Source: Phoebastria nigripes (taxonomy: Eukaryota; Chordata; Aves; Procellariiformes; Diomedeidae). From it: a stretch of DNA of 64,000 nucleotides. Each line of letters begins with the position of its first letter. Position 1 is the stretch's first letter. The notes below the pieces were generated by a model. That model did not search any database. It saw only the letters and a list, made by a program, of their open reading frames with translations, and had not been told where the DNA came from. The position numbers and the translations under genes were made by a program. Below, in pieces: positions 47,301-57,400 of this stretch. The stretch is from NCBI GenBank assembly GCA_035582835.1, contig JAYKAV010002442.1, positions 3,359,728 through 3,423,727 on the forward strand. The letters run 5' to 3'.

Positions 47301-50300
47301 GCCCTCGCCTCCAGCTGCGGGGCGGCACGGGTGGCCCTGTGCCCGTGAGCCCGGGGGTCCTGGTGCCCCCGCGGGTGGGGGCTGCGGGGTCCTGCCTCCT
47401 CGCTGTCTGTCCGGCAGCCGTCGGAGGTGTCGGTGCTCTCCAGGGCCGAGTCCACCTCGTCAATGTAGGTGACGTCCCCGATGTACGTCTCCTTGATCTT
47501 CTCGGTGTGGATGCGCTGTCGGGAGGGGAGGATCCACAGCGGGGACCCCCGGGGACCCAGAGCCCTGGTTTTGGGCTCCGGCCGGGCAGCACTCAGCCCC
47601 CCGCTATCCCCTGGGATGCTTCCTTGTGCTGCAGGGCTGCTTTCAACGATGTCGGTGGCTGCCAGCGTATCCGCACCCCGGCCGGCGGTGGCACCAAGGA
47701 AGGAGCCGCAGGTGCTGCACTTGCCCCCGGCCACAAGGTCGCCGCTCCGGGCTCTGGGCCGGCCAGCCCTGTCCCCTGGCTGCCCGCTGCTGGCTGGCTC
47801 TGGCGAGGAGATCGCCGAGCCCAGCGCCCGCCGGTGCCGCAGCTGCAGCCGCTCCAGGTACCGCACCTCGGCATCGCGGGCCGACTCGTCCTCAAAGCGG
47901 ACACGGGACGGGGAGGGTCCCCGGGGCCGCCGCGGCTGCCCGCAGCTCGACTCCCCGCTCGACGAGTCGCTCAGGCTCCCGCCGTCCCGCAGAGCGATGC
48001 TCGGCCTCCCGCTGGGCTCCCTGGCGTGGGGACAGACAGACAGACGGACGAGCTGCAAGGGCTGTCTGGTTCCCTTAGGTGGGAGGGGAAAAACCCAGCG
48101 CGGGAGATGCGGGATGGGCAGGAGGGAAGTCTACCCGCTGCTCCATGCAGCCCCGCTCCCCTCCAGCCCTCTGCCCGGGCTGCCCAAAGCTGGAGCGGTG
48201 AGAGGCTGTGGCCATGGCCTGCTGCCACAGCCCCACCTCCATCACCTTTCCCCTGCACCGAGGTGCGTGGTTAATCAGTCTGGGAACACCGACTTGCACA
48301 TGACCTGGCACACACGGTGAGCCACGGCTTTGGTACAGCCTTCCAGCACCAAGCCTCCTCTGGGGAGGCACTCCCCATCAACAGGGAAACGCAATCCTCC
48401 CAGCCAGCCGGGAGCACACCGTTAATGCCTCCACATTATCATAAACCACAATTAAACACCCCCCAGATATTACGCTGCAAAGACTTCACGCGTGCCCGGG
48501 CAGGGGGATGCTCACGCAAGGGTACGAGGCTGCACGCAGCAGGTTCTGGCTCTGCATACATGGGTGCACGCTCCGCACACACGTGCGCGCTCCGCACACA
48601 CATGCACGCTCCGCACACGCACCAAATCCAGACGCACCCCCCGAGAGCGCCGAGGCGGCGGCGGGGGGGGCAGGACNCGGCCCGCGGGGCTGGCACTGAC
48701 CTGGGGCGCGGGGCAGCGGCGGCGGGGAGGAGGAGGATGTCGTGGCTGGCNCGCAGGGGGTTCGTCCGAGCCTTCATGCGGGCGCGCTGCAGCAGCTGCT
48801 TGGCCTGCTCGTGCCGCGGGCTCAGCTCGAGCTCCTGCCCGGGGAGAAAGGCCCTGTGGCCCCGCAGCGGGGAGGGGGATTAGGAAAAAATAACAGGGAT
48901 TAGACGTGGTTTAACAGTGACGACGAGGCTGCTCTGCCTCCAAACGGCGCCTGGCCTCCATTCACGGGCGGGCTGGCTGCCGCGCTGGGGGACAGCCGGG
49001 CAGGAGCCCCCGTACCCCCCAGCGCCAGGCGGGAGGAGGGGGGGGGTCGCATCCTGCACCGGGAGGGAGGCTCAGCATCCCCACAGCTCGGGCACCGGCT
49101 CAGCCGAGGCAGCGCTCTGCACCACAGGCACCCCGGAGGTGGATGGGGAAACCGAGGCAGGTGCTGCCTCTGATCCCCGCCGGTGTAAATCCCGCAGCGA
49201 TGTGAACGCAGGTAGGTTTGGGATGACCCCCCCGACCCAGCTGCCTTGCTGCCTTCCCTTCCTTGCAGGGGGTCTTCCCCCGCACCCCCCGGGTCAGGGA
49301 TCCGTCAGCTACGGGAGGGCACAGCCCTGCTCCAGCGCTGCCTTCCCCGTTGGCCATGGCCCTAATCCCCCTGATTAAAATAATCAGCTCAGGCAGTCAC
49401 TTTGGGGAGCCTGGCCTTAACCTCTTCGCGGCAGGAGGGTGGGTGCACGCCGGCCCCCAGGAAAGCCCCCTGTGCAGCACCATGGGGGGGTCCAGGCTTC
49501 CCCCCAGGTTTTGGCTGCCCCTGCTCTCAGGGAGCGCAGCACCCCCGGCTCTGCCTTGCACCCAGCCGTCACCGATCAACCCCGGCTGCCGGAGCGGAGC
49601 AGAACCAGTAACCACAATACAGGGAGGTCTTCCCCACTCGCTTGCTTCCCCCATGCAGCCCCCCAGCCCCCGGCCCTGCTCCCCAGCCCGCACGCTGCTG
49701 CCCAGCTCACCTGCCCGTCCCACCTCCGTATTTTTAGTCCGTACCTCTAAGGTTTATCACTAGNCCAACAAGATTACACACGCCTGCCGCCTCGATCCTC
49801 TTAAGCACCTGGAGCGAATTTCTGTCCCGTCCTCTTTCCCAGCTCCCTTCCCACCCTGGGGTCCTGGCGGGGACCCCCCCGTGCCCAAACACCACATGGA
49901 CACCCGGCTCGGCCTGACCTTCTTGCCCTGCTCGCACCGACGAGTCACCGGACCCCATCCATGCTCCCCCCCGCCGGCTGCCACGCTGGGGGGCTGCCCC
50001 ACAGCCCTGCCGAGCCTCAGCACTGCTTTGTGGGTGCATTTAAAATACAAGACTGGGGACGGGGAAAGAGGGAAATGTCCGTCTCTGCCACGCTGGGACT
50101 GACCTACCTGCAGCCCTCGGTGTCCTGCAGCGAGACCCCCGAGTCCCAGTCCCCATCGCTCACCGGCATCTCTGAAATGCAGGACAGGGACAGGCATCAG
50201 CCTGGCTGGACCATGGCCCCAGCCCCCCCTCNCTAGCACCCCCCGTACCGCCAGCCCCACGGCTCAGCCCATCCTAACAAACACCCTTTTCAGGGCTATC

Positions 50301-51398
50301 CCAGCTGCTTGGCTCCGGAGACACCCCAGAGGAGCGGGACATGGGGTGCGCCCGTGGGGATGGGGACCGCAGCGTCATCAGGNCAGATGCTTTCGAAGGA
50401 AAAATTCATTCCCTTTTCTGGTGGCAGCTTGCAAAGGGAAGACAATGCCCATAGACCTTGAGTGCCCCAGAAAGTGGGTTTCTTGCTCTTGCTTTTAGCA
50501 GCAAAATTCCTCACCAGGACACCGGAGGGGACCGGCAGCGCCCGGAGCATCCCGGTGAAGAAGCACCCCATTTTGTTCATGGGCATCTCCTACAGCTGCC
50601 AATGAAGGGGGTGCAGCACCCACAGGGGGATGGGGCAGCCCCAGGGTGCAAACCAGCACGGAGCTGTGCCCGCAGCGGGGGAGGCTGGAGGCCGGCACTG
50701 AGGACCCCCCCCTTCACCCCAAAGCTTTTCCTTCCCGCTCCCCCTGGCTCTACCGCAGCAGTCACCGCCTGCCCAAAATACGCACCGGCCGCGGCGAGGC
50801 CCAGCACCTCCTGCAGCAGCCGCCGGTTCCTCTCCACCCGCTCGGCCAGCGAGAGCCTCTCCCAGTCCTCCGCCGTGGTGGGGGACACAGAGGGACCCCC
50901 CCAGTCCCGCGGCGGGGTTCGTGCCTCTTCTTCCAGGGGGGGTGACTCATGGGGGGAGGCAGAGCCCCGGGACCTGCTGCCCTCGTCCCAGGGGAGCTCG
51001 GTGCCTCCCGGCACATCTCCCCTGGGTGCCGGCACCCGCCAGAGCCCCGAGGTGCTGGCGCGGGGTGCCGGGGGGCTGCAGGCTGCAGGCTCCCCGCCGT
51101 CCAGCAGCCCGTCCGTCAGGTAGGTGCGGAGCTGAGCCCGCGGCTCCACCGCTGCCAGGTCCATCCCCGGCTTCCCCCGCCGGGTCCGGGGCTTCTTGGG
51201 CGAGGGGCGCTCGGGGGTGGCCGCGGGGCTTCCTGGCCAGCCAGCCCCCCGCTTCTCCTTCAGCGCCTTCACCTTGCTCTCCAGGACGGCGTGGGGGCTG
51301 CGGGTGGCTTCAGGGTGCTCCGGTGGGGCCGGGGCTTGGCCGTGCTGCTTGGAGGGCCGCGGCGCCCGCCGCGTCTCAGCGGGAGAGCCCCCCTCCAT
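44197..51398 (-). CDS. KIAA1614: KIAA1614 protein, PDZ-like domain at C-terminus
   Basis: Nine coding exons on the minus strand, all with AG acceptors, GT donors and matching phases, give 971 residues: 51398-50786, 50171-50108, 48853-48701, 48020-46771, 46693-46561, 45884-45680, 45220-45102, 44946-44762, 44390-44197. I assign KIAA1614 from its position between STX6 and XPR1 and from motifs remembered for the family. These are an N-terminal [13 protein letters not shown], a helix at 179-201 ([20 protein letters not shown]), a block at 225-270 ([20 protein letters not shown]), and [20 protein letters not shown] (455-474). The last about 90 residues look like a PDZ domain: carboxylate loop GAFGF (892-896) and [11 protein letters not shown] (928-938). 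The rest is low-complexity and probably disordered. Function is unknown; scaffold-like binding of C-terminal peptides is inferred. The start codon is the first Met after a good acceptor, so upstream exons would be non-coding. It is shorter than human (1190 residues from memory). Confidence 0.9.
44762..44946 (-). CDS. KIAA1614: KIAA1614 coding exon 8 (PDZ first half)
   Basis: Begins after CCTGCAG with [19 protein letters not shown] and reaches the PDZ loop [10 protein letters not shown]. Donor GTACAG. An N at 44811 makes one codon CAN (His or Gln). Confidence 0.88.
45102..45220 (-). CDS. KIAA1614: KIAA1614 coding exon 7
   Basis: Encodes [20 protein letters not shown] through [10 protein letters not shown], between TTCCCCAG and GTAGGA. 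Phase 0 in, phase 2 out. Confidence 0.87.
45680..45884 (-). CDS. KIAA1614: KIAA1614 coding exon 6
   Basis: Encodes (G)[36 protein letters not shown] and [12 protein letters not shown]. This basic, serine-rich segment is well ordered compared with the flanking exons. Acceptor CCATCCAG, donor GTGAGC. Confidence 0.88.
46561..46693 (-). CDS. KIAA1614: KIAA1614 coding exon 5
   Basis: Short exon between GTTACAG and GTGAGT. In the frame imposed by exon 4 it reads [18 protein letters not shown] to [14 protein letters not shown]. This is not the frame of the long read-through open frame, which ends in the intron here. Confidence 0.75.
46771..48020 (-). CDS. KIAA1614: KIAA1614 coding exon 4 (large exon)
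   Basis: This 1250-base exon encodes residues 277-693. It holds [20 protein letters not shown], a CSTC pair, and the acidic conserved block [20 protein letters not shown], followed by a long Pro/Gly/Ser-rich tail. Acceptor ACGCCAG, donor GTAAGA. Confidence 0.9.
48564..48620. repeat. 19-bp tandem repeat (three units) in KIAA1614 intron
   Basis: Three units related to GTGCACGCTCCGCACACAC, at 48564-48582, 48583-48601 and 48602-48620, about 80 bases downstream of coding exon 3 (in gene sense). Confidence 0.85.
48701..48853 (-). CDS. KIAA1614: KIAA1614 coding exon 3
   Basis: Acceptor GGCCACAG. It encodes (R)[35 protein letters not shown] and SHDILLLP. The upstream AG was chosen because it is the only one that keeps frame with exon 2. 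Donor GTCAGT. Confidence 0.87.
48854..50107 (-). other. KIAA1614: KIAA1614 intron 2-3, nothing further seen
   Basis: A 1.25-kb intron between coding exons 2 and 3, GC-rich, with no recognisable repeat or nested gene. The other introns longer than 300 bases (44391-44761, 45221-45679, 45885-46560, 48021-48700, 50172-50785) likewise hold no extra feature except the 19-base repeat at 48564-48620. Confidence 0.6.
50108..50171 (-). CDS. KIAA1614: KIAA1614 coding exon 2
   Basis: A 64-base exon encoding [21 protein letters not shown], between TTTCAG and GTAGGT. Confidence 0.87.
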
Positions 51399-51403
51399 GC
51401 GCC
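50786..51403 (-). CDS. KIAA1614: KIAA1614 coding exon 1
   Basis: Acceptor CCCCGCAG at 51404-51405. Five untranslated bases precede ATG at 51398-51396 (gcgcATGG, acceptable context). It encodes [15 protein letters not shown] to [10 protein letters not shown] and ends at GTGCGT. The frame is open further upstream, but that part is a pyrimidine-rich intron end. Confidence 0.85.
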
Positions 51404-52202
51404 CTGCGGGGAGAAAAGGCAGGGGAGGGTGGGCGAGCACCCATGCTGCCCTCGCCCTCCTCCTCCCCGGCACCCACCTTGGCACCTCCTGCAAACAGCA
51501 TCACCCATGCCCGCCCAAGGCTCTGCGGGCAGCAGCAGCGGGGATGCTGGTGCCCGGGGTGGGGGCAAAGGCATGCAATGCCACTGCGGTGNACAGCCTG
51601 GCGGGGAAGGGGACAGGGACGTGGCACAGCATGAGGCCACCCACCCCCAGCACTGACACCGTACCAGCATCGCTCTGGTGTGGTGTCAGCCATGGTTCCC
51701 CAAAGCAGGCGGCCGGGGGCTGAGCAGGAGCGTGGGTGCCTGCCCGTGCTGTTTTGGGTGCCCTGAGGCACCCAGCCAGATGCTCCAGAGGAAACCNGCA
51801 CTCTCTGAACCAAATCAGGGCCCCAAAACTCCCCAGAAATCCCGTACGGATGCAACTCGCCGAAGGTGCCATCAGACAGACACCAGCCCCCTGCTCCACC
51901 CCAGCCCTCGGGGTCACACATGTCACCCGTCCTGCACCGGCCTCGTGGTCCCGATGGCACCCGAGTGCCGCTGCCCCCCTCCACCCCACCGGGAGCATCC
52001 CGTCCCCGCTGGTACCCCCGGAGGAGCCTCCCCCATGGCTGAGGCTGCAGGAGCATCCCCGCGGCACCCACCCCGGGCCCCATCACACCCCCCCCCCGTC
52101 ACCGCAGCCCCTCACTGCCCCGGGGCAGAGCGGCGGCAGGACGGGGGCCGCGGGCAGGAGGCGAGGGCTGTCCTTACCCCCGGAGNAGCATCAGGAGAGG
52201 GC

Positions 52203-52294
52203 TGGGAAGAGGGAGAAGAAGGCGGAAGAAGGGAAGGAAGCAGGGGAGGGGAAAAAAAAAAAAAAAAAATTTAAAAAAAAAAAAAAAAGAGGGA
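52203..52294 (+). repeat. Purine-rich tract with two long A runs
   Basis: About 90 bases almost free of pyrimidines: GGGAAGAGGGAGAAGAAGG-type sequence followed by two A runs interrupted by TTT. Such tracts can form triplex DNA. In KIAA1614 sense it is a long pyrimidine tract ending in CTTCCCAG, a possible splice acceptor. Confidence 0.7.
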
Positions 52295-52390
52295 CAAACC
52301 AGCAAATCCCGGCCCCTTCAGCCGAGCCGGAGCTCAGCCGCTTGGCTGGGCTGTGGGGCCGTCGTGGCCAGCCCTGCCTCCCGCCTGGGC

Positions 52391-52418
52391 CTCCTCCTCC
52401 TCCTCCTCCTCCTCCTCC
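52391..52418 (+). repeat. (TCC)n microsatellite
   Basis: Nine CTC/TCC trinucleotide units in a row, about 100 bases from the purine-rich tract. Confidence 0.9.
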
Positions 52419-53027
52419 GCGCGCCCCCGAAGCGCGCACCCCATGCCAGGGCGCCCAGCCAAATCCTGCACCGACCCCGAAGCCAAACCGCCTGCCCCCG
52501 CGATGGCTGGCGGGTGGCCCCAACGGGCGATGCCACCGTGGCCACGCACGGCGTGGGGGGATAGAGGGGACCCTGCGGGAGGGGGGGAACCCAACACCCC
52601 GCGCCGGGACAGAGGGAAGCCCGGCTGCCTTGGCCGGCTCTCAGGAATGTCCTTTGTCTGGGCTGCGGGTTTGGGAGGCGAGCGGAGAGCGAAGCCAGCC
52701 CACCTCCCCGGGCCTGCCGCGGGGAGCACCTCACCCCGGGGTGCTGGGNGCCCGAGGGGTCTGGCCCACACCAGTGGTTGGGGCTTCAGGAGGGCAAAAA
52801 GGATGGAGAGGGTGGTCCCGCCAGGGTGGGGGTGTTTTCTCTAACAGCCTTCAGACCGGCAGCAAAGCCTGCCGGCTTTAGGCACCCTCCTGCGAGCATC
52901 ACACGTTTGCAGACATGCTAAATTTCACTGCTTTCCCNGAGGCCAAATCCTGCCTGGACCCCATGGCAAGCTGAGGCCAACGGCTCCATACTGAGCATCT
53001 TCAAGTGGGAGGATGGTGGGAGGCAGC

Positions 53028-53049
53028 GGGGGGGTGGGGTGGGGTGGGG
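53028..53049 (+). other. Strong G-quadruplex motif
   Basis: One run of seven G and three runs of four G, separated by single T bases, a high-stability G4 pattern. It lies antisense to KIAA1614 and upstream of its coding exons, close to the CpG-rich candidate first exon. Confidence 0.65.
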
Positions 53050-54479
53050 AGCTGAGCCCAGTATATCCACGTATCATCATCCCCAAAACCAGTGTGCAAC
53101 ACGCACCCCGCAGAGCCACCCACACCAAAACCCCATCCCCTGCCCTCCTCCCCCGAGACCCCACAAAACTCATCACACAGGAGGAGGGTCCCGGGTGGGC
53201 AACCGCTCACCTGGAGGCACTGGGGCCGCCGTCCCCGGGGGACAGGGTGGGTGCTGCGGGGGCCATGGGCGTCCCGGCTCCGCTCCNGCTGCCGCTTTAA
53301 GCCACAGCTTTTGATATTCGTGATTGGTTTCATAATCCCGATCAAAAGGAAATCACCAGGATTATGAAATTGTTTTAATCCTCCCGGCTCCAGCCGCACT
53401 GGCCCCCGCCAGCATGAGCAGCAAGAAATCACTTTTATCTTCTTAAAACATCCCCCACCACCCCAGTGGCCCTGGGGCCCCCACCACAGCCAAAACTGAG
53501 CCTGAGGGCTTCTTTCCCCGCAGGGGCTGGCCATGCTCGCAGCGGGCATCGGGGCTGACCGGCAGCAGGGATGATTCCTCGCTCCATGGGGGACAGACCN
53601 AGCATCTTCCCCCGGCTGCTCCCAGGCAGGAGGGGACCACTGGCAGGTTCAGGTGGAAGAGCCCAGGGCAGAGAGAGCCTCCTCACCCCGTACCCCAACC
53701 CTGGGATCCAACCTCCCCTGCGATGCCGGGACCGATCCTTACCTCCACGCCGTCCCGGGGAGGGGTCCTGGCTCCTCTGCCCGGGAAAATGCGCCTGGGA
53801 GATGTCGTCCCCATCAAGCTGGGGACAAACCACTCGGTGAGGTGCCAAAGCAAGGGCAGCCGGGCTCCTGCCACCAGCCAGGCAGCGCGGGCAGGGAGCC
53901 GCAGGCAGGGAGCAGTGCCCGGGGAGCGGGGATTAAACCTCCGGGAAGCGGCTGGCATGAGCAGCAACAGGCTTAGAGTGATTTCAAGGCGCTGGGCTCT
54001 CTTCTGGAGAAAGATTGATTGCAAGAGACGATGAAGAGATTTAAGAGAGCAAAATGAAAGCACAGACCCCAGACAACCCAGGGTTGGGCTGCTAAGCCTC
54101 TGGTCATCCACTGTGCAGGCAAGACACCACCTTGGACCAGAGACAAGCTGGAGAGAGACAACCAAAGGCTCCCAGAAGGACCAAGAGCCTTTTGCTGGTA
54201 CAGCACAGGCTGTGCAGGTTTCCTCCAGCATCACCCCCTGCGTGTTGGGTTTGAGCCCTGGGCACCTTCCCATGAACCCCAGGCAGGTTGGGAAACCCTC
54301 CTGCCCGTCTCCTTCCTCCAAGAACCTCCACCTCCTCCCAGGACACAGATGTCCCCCCACCTCCAGCCACCAGTGACAGCCCACAGCTCCCAAGGGTGCA
54401 AGAGCAGCGCCTTTTTACAGACCGGTAGAAGCAAACACTTCGTGGGTGGATGCAGCACCAGGGGTGGGACGTGGGAAGA

Positions 54480-57400
54480 AAGACACACAGACCGGGGACA
54501 AAAGAGCCATCAGAACATTGGAAAACAAAGAGCTTGTAATAATGAAAAAAGGACAGATTTCGTAACCAATCACTTTTTCCTTCGAAAAACACAATCACAT
54601 TAACTTTGCTTTATACAACCACCTAGAAACTATGAAACAGTATCACATTGTGCATTATTATTATTTTTTTTTTTTTTTAAAACCTACTTATCAAGAAGGG
54701 TATTCCACACTTCAAAAATGATATCCATTTGGGGAGGAAAGAGGAGACAGCTAATAGCGCAGTCACAGATACATCATGAGTCCAAGCAAGCGGCAATTCT
54801 TTGTCCTCACCTTTTCCACTTAGCCAAAAAAGAAGAGTGGAGAAGGGGATAGCAAAAGAGAAAGGAGGAGGAAAGAAAGAAAGCACCCACAGAGGACTAA
54901 TCACACTCCATAATTACTTTTGACATCTACAGGGCTTCATAGAAAGATCATTTAGACCAACACAGCGGGGAGGGGGAGAGAAAGGCGGCAGCGGGACCCG
55001 GGGGGAAACTTTGGCATTCCCACCCCGAGCCCCCTCCAAACGCCGATCCTTCACCAGGAGGACCTATGGGACGGGGAGGGCGTCACAAGTTCTACCAGGC
55101 TGCCCAATTTCTCCTCTGGAGCAAAGAGTTTGCAATTTGGTTTCTAGAGCTTGAGGGACTGTCAGGCTATGGGGAGTCTTCCCAGGCAGGGTCGGCNCCT
55201 CTCACCCACCACGGCACGGCTGCGCCGGGGCCAGAGCAGCCTCCGACTCCCACCGGGAACAGGGCTGGGGCAGCAGCATCCACGTACACCCAATATTACC
55301 ATCCCTTTCCTCTCCTCCCCCTGGCAAAACCTGCATTTCTCTTGCAGCCAAGGTGCTGCAGCAGGGACCGAGGGCCCCGAGGGATGCCGACACACCAGTT
55401 TAACCCCACAGTGGTGGCGGGTCGACAGCTCGTCCCAAGGTGCNGTATTTGGGATGGCATCACGTAAGGGAGGCAAGGTTTGATGAGATGACAGTCACCG
55501 AGCCCAACTGTGACTGCTGCAGAGTTACCATAGGGATTTTCCACTCTTCCCCCAGGAGCCTCAGCCCCTCTTTTCCAAGGAGACAAAACAACCCAATCGC
55601 CTTCTGGAATAAAAATTAAAATGAAAAAAAAAAAAAAAAAACTATGCTTAAGGCAGAAGATCATCTTCCCATTGCGAGTGCAAAGCAGAATGGTGGAGGA
55701 GAGGAGGGAGGACATGGGGCTGGGACACAGCACGTGAGCAAAGTGGCTTTTGTGTTCCCAACGGGAGCCGAGCCATGCCCCAGTCCCAGGGCACNTCCCA
55801 GCGTGACAGCCCGATGTCGGGGCCACAAACCCCCCAAAAGCCTGGAGCGCACACCGGAGTCACAGCAGCAGCATCCTTGCAGCATAAGGCCAAATTCACT
55901 CAGTTGTTCAAAATGCAGGCAAAGTTCAAAGGCTTTGCGCCGTCTCCCTTGCTCCTTGGAAGATCCGCAGCAAAATCCCCAGGGATTGTTATCTCCTGAA
56001 CCTGGACTGTGCTTTCCCTCCCTGCCTCCCACACGGCTGCGGTGGCCGAGCGCCGGAGAGGGAGCAGAACAAGCAGCACAAGAAAGTATTAGGGAAGTAA
56101 GAGGAGCAGGATCCAACTCTGCTCCACAAGAGCTTTCCCCCCCTCAAGATTTTCATGCTGAAGGCTGCTGCCGCTCGTCCTCCCGTGCCCTGCATACCAT
56201 TGGCTTCAGACAAANGGCAAAGACACCGACAGAACAAGGAGGGCCGGGAGCAGGGCAGGGAAAGGCGTAGGATGAGCAACAGCTGACTTTGGGAACNGGA
56301 TTTGAGAGGTAGGAGCTTATTTGATACGTACAGGCCACAGCCATGAGCGCTGCAAATGCATTTCTTTTAAAATGTGGTAACACAGCATCGGTTCCCGTTG
56401 ATGGAGCAGCTCCCACTCCTGCTTGCCAAGCCTGTAAAGCCCAAACCTGCCCCACTGCTCCTTCAGGACCGCGCACCCACAGCACAGGGCATTGCCTTCC
56501 CCAGGCAGGGGGACCTGGCGTTTCTGGTGACACGGTCCCAAAGCCATGCAGGGAACTCCAGCTAGCAAATAAACTCTCAATGCTGCAAATCCTAACCCCC
56601 TGCAACCTGAAAAATCCCTGGAAGAGCAGGAAGGAAAGCAGCAGGGAATCAGCATGGAGAAATGAGTTCAAAGGGAATCTCCAAAATTCATCGGCTACAC
56701 TCTGGCATCTCCTTCCCTTAGACGGGACCATCTGCAAGGGTTTCAGCCAGACAAAAGCAGCTTCCGCACCATCCTCAGAGCCGCACACAACCACAACCTC
56801 TAACAACCTCTGCCTCGCATCGCAAGGAGAGGGAGAACTCAATACCTGAAAGCCAGCGCTGCTTCATGGCAGCCAGAGCCCAGACCTGTCTCAGCTTCCA
56901 CTTTCCATCCAGCTATATCCCAGCAACTAAAGCGCTGGATAAAAAAAACCCAGCTCCTTTTAACTTTGCTCTCCATACTTCTGGATTGTCACCCTGCCGT
57001 TCTCCCTCCGGGAGTGTTTCCAAGCACCCATTAGCAAAGCCCGCTCACGAAACAGAGCCACCCCGGGACTGTCCCCGCTCCCCTCGCTCCCGTTGCGCAG
57101 GCTGCTCACAAGGAGCAACAGGGCTATTTTCTCTCACCATCTGCTCTGCTTCGTTAGGTCTCCCTTTATTGGCCAGATGTTCTCGTAGACACGGAGCCAT
57201 CCCGGCTTTAGCACTCGCTCTCGGGAAGAATCTGCACGCCTGATTTCTCAGAAATCTCTGGGAGGGAGGGAACAGGCAGACGCAGCGCTGGGGAGCTGGG
57301 AGCCTTTAAAAGCCATGCCTCCAGGAATTCAGGCTCCTTTCGCCCGAGAGAGCATCTTCACTGCCAAAAGGGATGATGTTTTATTTTAGGAGATAACGTT

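Larger units (their letters stand above)
51404..54480 (-). promoter_or_regulatory. KIAA1614: Upstream region of KIAA1614 with candidate non-coding exons
   Basis: Coding exon 1 starts with a splice acceptor, so at least one untranslated exon must lie upstream. Three plausible donors in sense are visible: GTAAGG ending at 52176, GTGAGC near 53211 and GTAAGG near 53736. The block around 53,210-53,300 is CpG-rich and could be a first exon. It contains an ATG whose frame, joined to coding exon 1, would stop early, so it would act as an upstream open frame at most. I cannot choose between them. Confidence 0.35.

Noticed and set aside
46225..48274. Plus-strand open frames of 415, 309, 336 and 283 codons
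   Set aside because: Overlapping antisense shadows of the GC-rich large exon of KIAA1614.
53211..53272. ATG-containing candidate coding exon ending in a GTGAGC donor upstream of KIAA1614
   Set aside because: Joined to coding exon 1 it is out of frame and soon meets a stop, so at best it is a non-coding first exon with a short upstream frame.
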